This document shows, piece after piece, positions 25,643 to 34,321 of a stretch of DNA of 64,000 bases. The notes beneath the pieces were generated by a model. That model was not told where the DNA came from, did no database searches, and worked only from the letters and a program-made list of their open reading frames with translations. The translations under genes were made by a program, and so were the position numbers. This DNA is from Ancylobacter mangrovi (GTDB lineage Bacteria > Pseudomonadota > Alphaproteobacteria > Rhizobiales > Xanthobacteraceae): contig NZ_JANTHZ010000005.1 of the NCBI RefSeq assembly GCF_024752355.1, positions 62,001-126,000 on the forward strand, given 5' to 3'. Numbering within the stretch: the first letter of the stretch is position 1; every line of letters starts with the position of its first letter.

Positions 25643-27436
25643 TCAAGCCGGACTGACCGCCCGCAGGAAGCGCTGCGTGCGCTCCTGGCGCGGATTGTCG
25701 ATCACCGCCTCGGGCGTGCCCTCCTCGACGACCACGCCGCCATCCATGAACACCACCCGGTCCGCCACCTCGCGAGCGAAGCGGATCTCGTGCGTGACGA
25801 CGATCATGGTCATGCCGGCCTCGGCCAGCTTGCGCATGACGGTCAGCACCTCGCCGACCAGCTCCGGGTCGAGCGCGGAGGTCGGCTCGTCGAACAGCAT
25901 CACCCGCGGCGAGGTCGCGAGCGCGCGGGCGATCGCCACGCGCTGCTGCTGGCCGCCGGAGAGCCGGTGCGGCAGGTGGTTCACGTGGTTCTGCAGCCCC
26001 ACCGCCGCCAGCAGCCGCAGCGCGGTCTCGCGCGCCTGGGCCTGGGGCACGCCGAACACGCGCACCGGCGCCTCCATCACGTTCTCCAGCGCCGTCAGGT
26101 GGTTGAACAGGTTGAAGTGCTGGAACACCATGGAGAGGCGCGCCCTGGCGCGAGCGCGCGCCAGACGGCCGGTCGGGCGCGGTTGGCCGCCCGCCACCGG
26201 CTCGTAGCCGACGAACTCGCCCCCGACCGTGATCGTGCCCCAGTCGACCGGCTCCAGATGGTTGATGGTGCGCAGGAAGGTGCTCTTGCCCGAGCCGCTG
26301 GGGCCGAGCAGCACCACCACCTCGCCGCGCTTGACCGTCAGGTCGACGCCGCGCAGCACCTTGTTGGACCCGTAGTCCTTCTGCACGTTGTGGCAGACGA
26401 CCAGCGGCTCGCCGCGCGGCACGGGATCGGCGTCGGCATTGACAATGGTGCGGAACAGGTCGTCGGAATCGCGCGCCGCGACCGCCGCCGCCTCGGCCGG
26501 GGTATCGATCGACGAGCGGTCCTCGCCTGCCTCGACGCCGGCTGCGGCGATGGCGGCGGCATCGGGCACCGCCTCCTCGCGGCTCAGCCGGAAGCCGAGC
26601 AGGCGGCTCATCGCGCCGCCATCCGTGCGGGTGTCCTTCTCGAGGTCGAAGCGACGCTCGGCCCAGGCCTGCGCCACCGAGATGATGCTGACCATGACGA
26701 GATAGATCACCGAGGTCGCCGCGAAGACGGTGAAGAACTTGTTGTTCTGCCCGACGATCTGCTGCGAGCGGAAGGTGAGCTCGTTGACGAACACGATCGA
26801 GGCGATCGAGGTCAGCTTGAGCATGCTGATCGTGTCGTTGCCGATGCCCGGCAGGATGGCGCGCATCGCCTGCGGCAGGATGATCCGGCGCAGCGTCAGG
26901 AACGGCCCCATGCCGAGCGAGGTCGCGGCGATGGACTGGTTGCGGTTCACCGACAGGATGCCGCCGCGGATGGTCTCGGCGCTGAAGGCGGCCTGGTTCA
27001 GCGAGAAGCCGACCACCGCCGTGGTGAAGCTGTCGAAGCGCAGGCCGACATAGGGCAGCGCGTTGAAGATGAAGACGAGCTGCAGCAGCTGCGGCGTGCC
27101 GCGGGTGAAGAAGATGTAGAGCCAGGCCGAAGCGTTGAGCAGCTTCTGCGAGGAGAGCCGCATCAGCGCCAGCACCAGCCCGAGCAGCAGGCCCAGCGTC
27201 ATCGAGATCGCGGTGATCTGCACCGCCACCCACGCGCCCTCCCACAGGAAGGTGGAACGGCAATAGTTCAGAAACTCCCAGAACCAGCCGAACGCCATGG
27301 CGGCGTAGGGGTCCTGCATGCTCAGGCCGCTGGCCTGGTCCTCGATCGACTGGCCCTGCGCCTGGGCGAAGGCCACGGCCGTGCCGACCATGAACAGCAC
27401 CGCCACGCCCGCGAGCAGCTTGGCAGATCGTTTCAT
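25643..27436 (-). CDS. Polar amino-acid-type ABC importer, permease and ATPase fused
   Basis: One 597-residue chain carries both transporter halves. Residues 1-30 look like a signal anchor ([20 protein letters not shown]). Residues about 70-265 are a HisM/GlnP-type permease, with the EAA loop [21 protein letters not shown] linker of roughly 85 residues rich in Ala, Asp and Glu follows. The ATPase (about 350-597) has Walker [13 protein letters not shown], signature [16 protein letters not shown] and Walker [14 protein letters not shown]. An extra Arg/Ala-rich insert ([14 protein letters not shown]) lies before the Q-loop region VFQHFNLF. These parts are normally separate proteins. Its binding protein is encoded just upstream. 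The substrate is likely a small zwitterionic or cyclic nitrogen compound. Confidence 0.92.
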   Translation of the reverse strand: MKRSAKLLAGVAVLFMVGTAVAFAQAQGQSIEDQASGLSMQDPYAAMAFGWFWEFLNYCRSTFLWEGAWVAVQITAISMTLGLLLGLVLALMRLSSQKLLNASAWLYIFFTRGTPQLLQLVFIFNALPYVGLRFDSFTTAVVGFSLNQAAFSAETIRGGILSVNRNQSIAATSLGMGPFLTLRRIILPQAMRAILPGIGNDTISMLKLTSIASIVFVNELTFRSQQIVGQNNKFFTVFAATSVIYLVMVSIISVAQAWAERRFDLEKDTRTDGGAMSRLLGFRLSREEAVPDAAAIAAAGVEAGEDRSSIDTPAEAAAVAARDSDDLFRTIVNADADPVPRGEPLVVCHNVQKDYGSNKVLRGVDLTVKRGEVVVLLGPSGSGKSTFLRTINHLEPVDWGTITVGGEFVGYEPVAGGQPRPTGRLARARARARLSMVFQHFNLFNHLTALENVMEAPVRVFGVPQAQARETALRLLAAVGLQNHVNHLPHRLSGGQQQRVAIARALATSPRVMLFDEPTSALDPELVGEVLTVMRKLAEAGMTMIVVTHEIRFAREVADRVVFMDGGVVVEEGTPEAVIDNPRQERTQRFLRAVSPA

Positions 27437-27485
27437 CGGGAAGTCTCCGTTTCAGGGGCCGGCCGGGGGCGGCCCGAGACGAGAT

Positions 27486-27515
27486 CATGCCGGAACGGGG
27501 TCCCGTCCCGGCATG
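27486..27515. repeat. Long hairpin between binding protein and transporter genes
   Basis: CATGCCGGAACGGG and CCCGTCCCGGCATG can pair over 14 bases with one mismatch around a very tight centre. The hairpin lies in the 118-base gap between the binding-protein stop and the fused permease-ATPase start. Such intercistronic stem-loops commonly protect the upstream message and keep binding protein in excess over the membrane complex. No T run follows, so full termination is unlikely. Confidence 0.6.
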
Positions 27516-27554
27516 CTCGAAGGGTCGTCAGGGCGGATTATGCCGCCCGTGCCG

Positions 27555-28418
27555 TCACTTGGTGCGGATTTCCGCCGGGATCATCAGCGCCGGGTCGGTG
27601 TTGTACTTGGCGAAGATCTTCTTCTGCGTGCCGTCCGCCTGGATCACGCGGATGCCGTCATAGATCGCCTTGACCAGGTCTTCCTTGCCCTTGCCGATGC
27701 CGACGCCGATCTGGAAGCCGGAGACGATGCTGAAGGCGCGGCTGTACTTGGTGGAGTTGTTCTTGGCCATGAAGTCGATATAGCCGAGGTCCCACATCAG
27801 CGCGTCGGTGCGCCCGCTCTCCAGCAGGCGCAGGCCCGCGGCGAGGTCCTGGAACGGCATGGTGTTGATGGCGGCCTTGCCCTCGCTCTTGCAGACCTCC
27901 TGCTGCTTCAGCGTGGCGGCCTCCTCGATCGAGCCGATGCCGTAGGCGACGGTCTTGCCGCAGAAATCGTCGAGCTTCTCGATCTTCTGCGGGTTGCCGG
28001 CGGGCACGAGCACGCCGGTGCCGGCGCCCATATACATCACGTAGTCGACGTTCTTGGCGCGGTCGGGCTTGTAGTAGAGATCGTCCCACATCGCATCGAT
28101 CTGGCCCGAGCTCACCGCCGGCAGGATGCCGGACCACGCACCCAGCGTGAACTTGTACTTCACGCCGGCGCAATCCATCACGGCCTTGGCCATGTCGACG
28201 GCGATGCCGTTGAGCTTGTTCAGGTCGGCGCCATCGCGCACCACATAAGGAGGCGTCTGCGGATCGGCGCCGAAGGTCACGGTCTTGCCGGCGAGGGAGG
28301 GATATTTGGTGGCGACCTTGTCCGGCTCGCAGGTCGGATCGGCGGCGAAGGCACTGCCGGCCACCAGCAGGCCGGCGGCCAGGGCCGCAGCAGCCGTGAG
28401 GGATAGGCGAACACTCAT
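27555..28418 (-). CDS. Periplasmic binding protein of the fused ABC importer
   Basis: The 287-residue family 3 solute-binding protein starts at the ATG at 28418 behind CCAGGAG. A Sec signal peptide of about 24 residues ends in AGSAFA before ADPTCEP. The mature part has FGADPQTPPYVV, LNGIAVDMAKAVMD and VDYVMYMGAGTGVLVPAG, the standard layout of amino-acid-type receptors. It has extra cysteines (CEPDK, DCAG, CGKT, VCKS) that could form two disulfides. The gene is transcribed ahead of the fused permease-ATPase, and a TTGCAT/ATGCAA operator lies about 70-95 bases upstream. The ligand is unknown; the catabolic neighbours suggest a cyclic amide or N-heterocycle carrying a charged group. Confidence 0.9.
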   Translation of the reverse strand: MSVRLSLTAAAALAAGLLVAGSAFAADPTCEPDKVATKYPSLAGKTVTFGADPQTPPYVVRDGADLNKLNGIAVDMAKAVMDCAGVKYKFTLGAWSGILPAVSSGQIDAMWDDLYYKPDRAKNVDYVMYMGAGTGVLVPAGNPQKIEKLDDFCGKTVAYGIGSIEEAATLKQQEVCKSEGKAAINTMPFQDLAAGLRLLESGRTDALMWDLGYIDFMAKNNSTKYSRAFSIVSGFQIGVGIGKGKEDLVKAIYDGIRVIQADGTQKKIFAKYNTDPALMIPAEIRTK

Positions 28419-28486
28419 TTCCGTCTCCTGGAAGTGCGGCCACGGCCCGAACCGCCGGCCTGTTTTTGGCAATTGATTTCAGCAAT

Positions 28487-28513
28487 ATGCAAGTCAACTT
28501 GCATACTACGCAA
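28487..28513. promoter_or_regulatory. Site 2 of the TTGCAT/ATGCAA operator family
   Basis: This is the most symmetric copy: TATGCAAGT-CA-ACTTGCATA (28486-28505) is a perfect 20-base dyad. A third half-site ACGCAA follows 3 bases after TTGCAT. It lies upstream of the binding-protein gene. The triple arrangement of half-sites recalls site 3. Confidence 0.7.
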
Positions 28514-28637
28514 ATAAAGCAATTCGCATGCCAATCCAGAAGCCCGCTTCGGCCGAGGGTTTCCCGATCAAGGCGGCGGCGGCGTGCCCAACTCGCAGGC
28601 ACTTCACCGCCCATTGCCCACAACGGCGCCAGCCGGC

Positions 28638-29657
28638 CTAGACCACGCCGAGCGTCGCCACCCGCTCCCCGCGCGAGACGGTGCCCAGCGTCGTCGCCCG
28701 CACGAACAGGCCGTCGACCGGCGCCACCACCTCTTCAACAACGTCGCCAAAGACGTCGAATATGCGGCACAGGCGCTGGCCCTTGCTCACCGCCTGGCCG
28801 AGCTCGACCTCGGTCACCAGCACGCCGCCATGGGTGGCGCGGATGCCGACGAAGTCGCGCATGACATGGGTCACCTTCGGCTCGACCCGCGCACCGGGGA
28901 TCATGCCGAGCCCCTTGAGCAGGTTCAGCACGCATTGCGCGCCGGTCTCGACGAAATCGAGGTCGAGCCGCCCGCCCTCGCCGATCTCGAAGGTGAAGCA
29001 CGGCACGCCCGCGCGGGTCGCCTCGACGCACAGGATGCCATCGCTCACATACATGCCGCGCTCGCCGCGCACGATCCATCCGGTGCCGAGCTCATGCGCG
29101 AGCTGTTCGGCGCGCTTCGCATGCGCGCCCATGCCGTGATGCGGGAGGATCGCGATCGGCACGTATTTGCCGCCGCGCGTGGGGGTATGGACGTCGAGCG
29201 CGACGTCGCACTGCGTGATCAGGCCGAACAGCCGTGCGGCCATCACCTGGGCGATGTTGCCGTTCGCGTCGCCCGGGAAGCAGGTCCAGGCGTCGGCCGG
29301 CACCTGGTCCAGCGGCGATTTGAGGTACTGCGCCAGCGGCAGGCGGTGGTCGGCCTGCAGCGCCAGCGGCTGCTGCACCGGCACGCAGACGATGCTGCCG
29401 GCGAGATCGCCCGGGTCGACCGCCGCCAGCGCCTTCGTCACCAGCGCGACGCTGTTCACCTCGTCGCCATGGATGCCGGCGCCGATATAGATGCGCGGGC
29501 CCGGCCGCACGCCGTTGATCAGGATCAGCGGCAGGCTGATGAGCGTGCCGTCGGCGAGCTCCAGCGCGGGAATGCGTGTCTTCAGGCGCTGGCCGGGGCC
29601 GACGGTGAAGCCTTCGATGGTCAGGTCGTCCATCACGTCGTCCATCTGATCGTCCAT
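28638..29657 (-). CDS. Succinylglutamate desuccinylase/aspartoacylase-family hydrolase
   Basis: The 339-residue zinc hydrolase of the M14-like AstE/AspA family cleaves N-acyl groups from amino acids. Zinc ligands are in IYIGAGIHGDEVNSVALV (His and Glu, near residues 63-66) and in DVALDVHTPTRGG. The catalytic Glu is in CFTFEIGEGGRLDL. The C-terminal domain (VLVTEVELGQAVSKGQRLCR) is biotinyl/lipoyl-like in fold, as in DoeB-type members. It starts 13 bases after the HpaB-like gene at 29671, so the two are co-transcribed. With hydroxylation upstream, deacylation of an N-acyl amino acid released from the ring is plausible but not shown. Confidence 0.88.
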   Translation of the reverse strand: MDDQMDDVMDDLTIEGFTVGPGQRLKTRIPALELADGTLISLPLILINGVRPGPRIYIGAGIHGDEVNSVALVTKALAAVDPGDLAGSIVCVPVQQPLALQADHRLPLAQYLKSPLDQVPADAWTCFPGDANGNIAQVMAARLFGLITQCDVALDVHTPTRGGKYVPIAILPHHGMGAHAKRAEQLAHELGTGWIVRGERGMYVSDGILCVEATRAGVPCFTFEIGEGGRLDLDFVETGAQCVLNLLKGLGMIPGARVEPKVTHVMRDFVGIRATHGGVLVTEVELGQAVSKGQRLCRIFDVFGDVVEEVVAPVDGLFVRATTLGTVSRGERVATLGVV

Positions 29658-29670
29658 TGGTTCCTCGAAC

Positions 29671-31167
29671 TCAGCCGGCGCGCGCGGCGGGAGCGTGCGG
29701 CTCCGCGCGGGCGATGTCCGGCGTGGGGTAGCTGGCGAGCATGGCGTCGACGGCGCCGGTGGCGCGGCTCCAGTCGAAGGTGCGGAACGCCATGCCGGTC
29801 GTCACCGGGCGCGGCCCGGAATAGAACATCTCGTACTGGGTGTGGCGCGAGGCGAACTCCGAGCCGACCGCGTCCCAGGCGAGCTTGAACAGCTTCACCC
29901 GCTCCTGCGAGCTCAGGCTCGGCGAGTACTGGGTGCGCCCGATCAGCGCGGCGATCTCCGGATTGGCGAAGTCCTCCACCGATGAGGGCAGCATCAGCAC
30001 GCCCCCGCCCGACAATTCGCGCAGGAAGTGGATGATCTTCGGGTAGAGGAGCTGCGACTGGATCTGCGCGGCATAGACGAGGCCGGCATCGGGCATGAAG
30101 TAAGGCCCGCGATGGCGCCCCTTGGCCTCCATGCCGTAGACGAAGGCCTCGATCATGCCGACATGGCCGGCGAGCTCGCCCAGCGTCTCGCGCACCTGCG
30201 GGAAATTGAAGGTGCCGATGGTCTCGGTGATCTTGCGCGCCAGCCCGACCAGGAAGCGCATCTTCACCAGCAGCCGGATCTCGGCCTGGTAGTTCTGGTA
30301 GGCATGGGCCGGCGTGTCGTGCCACTGGGCGAGCTGGCAGGCCGGGTCGCGGTGCACGAAGACGCGGTCCCACGGGATCTTCACGTCGTCGAAGAAAAGC
30401 AGCGCGTCGTTCTCGTCGAAGCGGCTCGACAGCGGGTAATCGAAGGTCGAGGGCGAGGCCCGCTCATAGGAGCGGCGCGAGAGCAGCGACATGCCGGCAA
30501 GGTTCAGCGGCACCGCGGCGGTGAAGGCGTAGCGCCCCTCATCCGGCTTCAGCGGCCGCAGCGTGGTCACCAGGATCTCGTTGGAGAGCACCGCGCCGGT
30601 GCCCAGCATCTTCGAGCCTCGCACCGTTATGCCGCCGGCATCCTCGTCGACGATGGCGACCGCGAGGTCGGCATTGCCCTCCGCGCTCGTCGCCTTGGAG
30701 CGGTCGCCCTGCGGGTCGATGATGACGTAGGAGATGTAGAGGTCGTTGTCGCGGGCATGGGCGTAGTAGTCGCGCACCACGCCCGGCCGGCCGCCCTCAT
30801 ATGCCTCGTAGACGTCGAGGCCCATATACATGGCGGCGATGGTCGAGGCGACGTGGTCGGGCGAACGGCCCATGAAGCCGTGATGCAGCTCGGCCCAGGC
30901 CACCAGCGCCTCGCGCCGCGCGACCAGTTCCTCATAGGAGGTCGGGAGCTGCCAGGCACGGCTCACGCGCCGCCCGTTGCCGGGGTCGAAGGTCATCTTC
31001 TCCCGCTGCGCCGGCTCCGCCTGGAAGTCGTACAGGCCCGCCACCGACCGCGCCGCCTGGCGGAAGGCCGGGTGCTCCGTGACGCGCTCCACGCGCTCGC
31101 CGTCGATGAAGATGCGCCGCCCGTCATCCAGGCTGCGCAGATGGCTCTCGGCTGTCTTATGCCCCAT
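29671..31167 (-). CDS. HpaB-family FADH2-dependent monooxygenase, copy 1
   Basis: The 498-residue protein belongs to the 4-hydroxyphenylacetate 3-monooxygenase large-subunit family, which hydroxylates phenols or N-heteroaromatics with reduced FAD from a separate reductase. Family marks are HHGFMGRSPDHVASTIAAMY, DYPLSSRFDENDALLFFDDV, IPWDRVFVHRD and the C-terminal SEFASRHTQYEMFYSG. The ATG at 31167 is chosen because GGAGG lies 8 bases upstream; a GTG five codons earlier is possible. It leads the aspartoacylase-like gene. Divergent from it is a MarR regulator, with two inverted repeats between. It is clearly paralogous to the copy at 31858. No HpaC reductase is encoded in the window. Confidence 0.9.
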   Translation of the reverse strand: MGHKTAESHLRSLDDGRRIFIDGERVERVTEHPAFRQAARSVAGLYDFQAEPAQREKMTFDPGNGRRVSRAWQLPTSYEELVARREALVAWAELHHGFMGRSPDHVASTIAAMYMGLDVYEAYEGGRPGVVRDYYAHARDNDLYISYVIIDPQGDRSKATSAEGNADLAVAIVDEDAGGITVRGSKMLGTGAVLSNEILVTTLRPLKPDEGRYAFTAAVPLNLAGMSLLSRRSYERASPSTFDYPLSSRFDENDALLFFDDVKIPWDRVFVHRDPACQLAQWHDTPAHAYQNYQAEIRLLVKMRFLVGLARKITETIGTFNFPQVRETLGELAGHVGMIEAFVYGMEAKGRHRGPYFMPDAGLVYAAQIQSQLLYPKIIHFLRELSGGGVLMLPSSVEDFANPEIAALIGRTQYSPSLSSQERVKLFKLAWDAVGSEFASRHTQYEMFYSGPRPVTTGMAFRTFDWSRATGAVDAMLASYPTPDIARAEPHAPAARAG

Positions 31168-31185
31168 GAGGGATGCCTCCACTAC

Positions 31186-31230
31186 ATCCTTTGGATTAAG
31201 GATAAGTCACTTAGGTTTGTCAATTACCTA
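31186..31230. promoter_or_regulatory. Two inverted repeats between HpaB-1 and MarR genes
   Basis: ATCCTT-TGGATT-AAGGAT (31186-31203) and TAGGT-N9-ACCTA (31212-31230) are both perfect dyads in the AT-rich gap between the divergent monooxygenase and MarR genes. They do not match the TTGCAT/ATGCAA sites found elsewhere in the cluster. They are therefore likely operators of the MarR protein itself. Function is inferred from symmetry and position. Confidence 0.5.
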
Positions 31231-31330
31231 TTATGGACACGAGGATTACGATTTCGTCGGGCTTTGCGAGTGACGCCGCATCGGTTACTCAGGTTTGGGG
31301 CATTGCGGCTGACGTTAGGAAGGACACTGA

Positions 31331-31861
31331 ATGGACGAGGTTGGGCGCCCGCGGCCATTGACGACATCCCGCTCCGCGCTGCTCAGCGAGGGCACCGACC
31401 AGGCCTTCCGCGAGATGATCGGCGAGCTCATCGCCTTCTCCGGCCGGCTTCAGGAGATCCGCGAGGCGATCGCCCGGGCCATGGGCGTGACGCCGCCGCA
31501 GTACAACATCGTGATGACGCTCTCGCAGCTCGGCGACGAGGTCACCGTCACTGACCTCGCCGAACGCCTGCGGGTCAGCGTGCCCTTCATCGTCACCGAG
31601 ACGCGCCGGCTGGAAGAGCTCGGCCTGCTTGAGAAGCGGGGCGATCCGGTCGACCGGCGCCGGGTCAAGCTGGTGCTGACCGACGAGGCGGCGGCGGCTC
31701 TCGACGAGATCGCGCCGGTGCAGGTGCGGGTGAACGACGTCCTGTTCCAGACGCTCGGCCCGCGAGACCTGAAATCGCTCAGCCGCCTCACGCGCGGCCT
31801 GCTCGGCTCGTGCGACGCGGCGCTGGAGGAAGCCCGCTCGGCCGGACGGGCCGAGGTCTAG
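31331..31861 (+). CDS. MarR-family transcriptional regulator
   Basis: The 176-residue protein has a winged helix-turn-helix at about residues 65-125 (TVTDLAERLRVSVPFIVTET, RRLEELGLLEKRGDPVDRRR), the DPVDRR turn marking the MarR wing. Long N- and C-terminal helices for dimerisation flank it. MarR proteins usually repress a divergent catabolic gene and release DNA on binding an aromatic or its CoA ester. Here the divergent gene is HpaB copy 1, and two inverted repeats lie between. The stop codon overlaps that of the convergent HpaB copy 2 within a single CTAG. Length is slightly above the family norm owing to an extended N-terminus. Confidence 0.9.
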   Translation: MDEVGRPRPLTTSRSALLSEGTDQAFREMIGELIAFSGRLQEIREAIARAMGVTPPQYNIVMTLSQLGDEVTVTDLAERLRVSVPFIVTETRRLEELGLLEKRGDPVDRRRVKLVLTDEAAAALDEIAPVQVRVNDVLFQTLGPRDLKSLSRLTRGLLGSCDAALEEARSAGRAEV

Positions 31862-33306
31862 CCGGGCACCGCCGGCGGCGGCAGCACGCCGTCCACCAGC
31901 GCGCGCGCCGCGCCCCAGTCGAAGGTGCGCATCATATGGGCGTGGTTCACATAGGACGCACCGCCATAGAACATCTCGTACTGGGTATGGCGCGAGGCGT
32001 ATTCCGAGCCGAGCGCGTCCCAGGCGAGTTTCATCGTGCGCACCCGCTCATCGGCGTCGACGATTGATGACACCTGCGTCGCCTCGACATAGTGGCGCGT
32101 GTGCGGGCTCGTCATGTCCGCAACCGAGGACGGCAGCATGATCACTCCGCCGCCGGCGAGATCGCGGATCGCCATCACAAATTGCGGGTAGAGCTCCTGC
32201 GTCAGGGTCTGCGCGGCATAGAGCAGGTGCGCGCTCGGCACGTAGTGCTCGCCGACCATGCGCCCCTCCGCCTCCATGCCGGCGACCAGCCCCTCCACCA
32301 TCGAGGCCTGCGCCGCCAGCCGGCCGAGCACGCCCTTGACCTGCGGGATGTCGATCGTGCCGTTGATCTCGGCGACGCGCCGCGCGAGCCCGGTGAGGAA
32401 GCGCATCTTCACCATCAGCCGGATCTGCGCCTGGTAGTTCTGCATCACATGCGCCGGCGTGCCGTGCCACTGCGCCCCCGCGGCAGCCGGATCGCCGCAC
32501 ACGAACACGCGCTCCCACGGCACCCGCACTTCGTCGAAGAACACGACGGCGTCGTTCTCGTCGAACCGGCTGGAGAGCGGATAGTCATAGACCGAACTCG
32601 CCGCCTGCTCGTAGGAGCGGCGCGAGAGCAGGCGCACACCGGGATGGTTGACCGGCACGGCGAAGCTCAGCGCATAGCGCTCCTCGCCCGGCCGCACCGG
32701 CTGGATCGTGCCGACGAGGATCTCGTCCGCCATCACCGAGGAGGTGCCGAGCATCTTGGCGCCGGAGACGACGATGCCCTGCGAATCCTGCGACACGAGA
32801 TGGGCCACCACGTCGCGCGCCTGCTCGGAGGCGGAGCGCGCCTTGTTGGCCTGCGGGTTCTGGATCACGTAGGTCACGAACAGGTCGCGCGCGCGCACCT
32901 CCTCGAAATACGCCGCGAAGGCCTCCGCCCGCGCCGGATCGAAACCGCGCATCACCGGAAGGCCGATCATCATCCCGGTCAGCGTGGTCGCGAGATGGTC
33001 CGGCGAGCGCCCAAGGAAGCCGCAATGGGGCGCGGAGGATTCGGCGATGGCGTGGCGCCGGTCCACCAGCTCGGCATGGTTGCGCGGCAGCGACCACGCC
33101 TTGTGGACCCGCGCCTCGCCGACCGCGAAGGTCAGCCGCTCCCGGTTGGCCGGGTCGGCCTGCTGGTCGTAGAAGCGCGCGAAGGAGGCGACCGCGTTGC
33201 GGAAGGCCGGGTGGGTGGAGACGTCCGCGACCGGCTCGCCATCGATCAGGACCCGGCGGCCATCATTCAGCCCGGCACGATAGGCCGCTCCGTCGCGCAC
33301 GCGCAT
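31858..33306 (-). CDS. HpaB-family FADH2-dependent monooxygenase, copy 2
   Basis: The 482-residue enzyme is closely related to copy 1, sharing HCGFLGRSPDHLATTLTGMM, DYPLSSRFDENDAVVFFDEV, PWERVFV and SEYASRHTQYEMFYGG. It should hydroxylate its substrate with O2 and FADH2 delivered from outside the cluster. The ATG follows GGAGAACG. A set of three TTGCAT/RTGCAA half-sites lies 46-71 bases upstream, in the gap shared with the divergent PuuE-like hydrolase, so these two genes are probably induced together. Copies 1 and 2 may form a heteromeric enzyme or act on successive intermediates; sequence alone does not decide. Confidence 0.9.
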   Translation of the reverse strand: MRVRDGAAYRAGLNDGRRVLIDGEPVADVSTHPAFRNAVASFARFYDQQADPANRERLTFAVGEARVHKAWSLPRNHAELVDRRHAIAESSAPHCGFLGRSPDHLATTLTGMMIGLPVMRGFDPARAEAFAAYFEEVRARDLFVTYVIQNPQANKARSASEQARDVVAHLVSQDSQGIVVSGAKMLGTSSVMADEILVGTIQPVRPGEERYALSFAVPVNHPGVRLLSRRSYEQAASSVYDYPLSSRFDENDAVVFFDEVRVPWERVFVCGDPAAAGAQWHGTPAHVMQNYQAQIRLMVKMRFLTGLARRVAEINGTIDIPQVKGVLGRLAAQASMVEGLVAGMEAEGRMVGEHYVPSAHLLYAAQTLTQELYPQFVMAIRDLAGGGVIMLPSSVADMTSPHTRHYVEATQVSSIVDADERVRTMKLAWDALGSEYASRHTQYEMFYGGASYVNHAHMMRTFDWGAARALVDGVLPPPAVPG

Positions 33307-33351
33307 CTTGCGTTCTCCACTCCCGTAAACGCCTTGCAGCTAACACCGTCA

Positions 33352-33377
33352 TTGCATAACGTGCAAGTCACTTGCAT
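33352..33377. promoter_or_regulatory. Site 3 of the TTGCAT/ATGCAA operator family
   Basis: Three half-sites occur in a row: TTGCAT (33352), GTGCAA (33361) and TTGCAT (33372), separated by 3 and 5 bases. The inner pair forms the perfect dyad TGCAAGT-C-ACTTGCA. It sits between divergent HpaB copy 2 and the PuuE-like hydrolase and could control both. Confidence 0.7.
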
Positions 33378-33424
33378 GTATCGCTCGCACGCCTCCTTCC
33401 GCCCCTCCGAACCATGAGAGCCTC

Positions 33425-34321
33425 ATGTCCGACCGCGATTTCGTTGGCTATGGCGCGCACCCGCCGAAGGCCAACTGGCCGAACGGCGCGCGTCTCGCGC
33501 TCAACATCAACCTCAATTTCGAGGGCGGCGGCGAGCGCTCGATCATGGAGGGCGACGGCTGCTCGGAAGGCATGCTCAACGACATCGGCCAGCCCGCCAT
33601 CCCCGACCGGCGCAGCCCGCTGGTCGAGAGCGTGTTCGAATACGGCTCGCGGGTCGGCGGCTGGCGGCTGCTGAACCTGTTCCGCGAGCGCGGCATCAAG
33701 GTGTGCCTGCTCGCCGTCGCCAAGGCGGCCGAGGCCAATCCCGAGCTCACCCGCGCCTTCGTCAATGAGGGCCACGAGCTGGTCTCGCACGGCTATCGCT
33801 GGATCGACTACCAGGTGGTGCCCGAGGAGATCGAGCGCGAGCACATCCGCCTCGCCGTCGAGACGCTGGAGGCGATCACCGGCGTGCGGCCCACGGGCTG
33901 GATGACCGGCCGGCCGGGGCAGAACACCCGGCGCCTGCTGGTCGAGCATGGCGGCTTCGCCTATGACCGCGACTCGCTCAATGACGAGTTGCCCTACTGG
34001 CTAACGGTCGAGGGCCGATCGCACCTCGTCGTGCCCTACTCGTTCGAGACGAACGACAACCGCTTCAACGAGAACAGCGGCTTCAGCACCGGCGACGACT
34101 TCGCCCGCTACATGTGCGACTGCTTCGACGTGCTCTATGCCGAGGGCGCCCGCACGCCGAAGCTGATGTCGCTCGCCATCCATGACCGCCTGATCGGCCG
34201 GCCGGGGCGCGTCACCGGGCTGATGCGCTTCCTCGACCATGTGGCCAACCATTCCGACGTGTGGATCGCCACCGGCGCCGAGATCGCCGCCCACTGGCGC
34301 GCGGAGCACCCCGCGCCATGA
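33425..34321 (+). CDS. PuuE-like allantoinase / polysaccharide-deacetylase-family hydrolase
   Basis: The 298-residue NodB-fold protein matches the PuuE subgroup, which opens cyclic amides such as allantoin rather than deacetylating sugars. Subgroup marks are GARLALNINLNFEGGGERSI, GHELVSHGYRWIDYQ (metal-binding His), IRLAVETLEAITG and SLAIHDRLIGRPGR. The usual leading Asp pair of sugar deacetylases is replaced, as in PuuE. It is divergent from HpaB copy 2 and shares its operator region. It overlaps the downstream epimerase gene by ATGA. With HyuAB this gives the cluster two independent cyclic-amide-opening enzymes. Allantoin itself seems unlikely because no other allantoin genes are present. 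Confidence 0.85.
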   Translation: MSDRDFVGYGAHPPKANWPNGARLALNINLNFEGGGERSIMEGDGCSEGMLNDIGQPAIPDRRSPLVESVFEYGSRVGGWRLLNLFRERGIKVCLLAVAKAAEANPELTRAFVNEGHELVSHGYRWIDYQVVPEEIEREHIRLAVETLEAITGVRPTGWMTGRPGQNTRRLLVEHGGFAYDRDSLNDELPYWLTVEGRSHLVVPYSFETNDNRFNENSGFSTGDDFARYMCDCFDVLYAEGARTPKLMSLAIHDRLIGRPGRVTGLMRFLDHVANHSDVWIATGAEIAAHWRAEHPAP

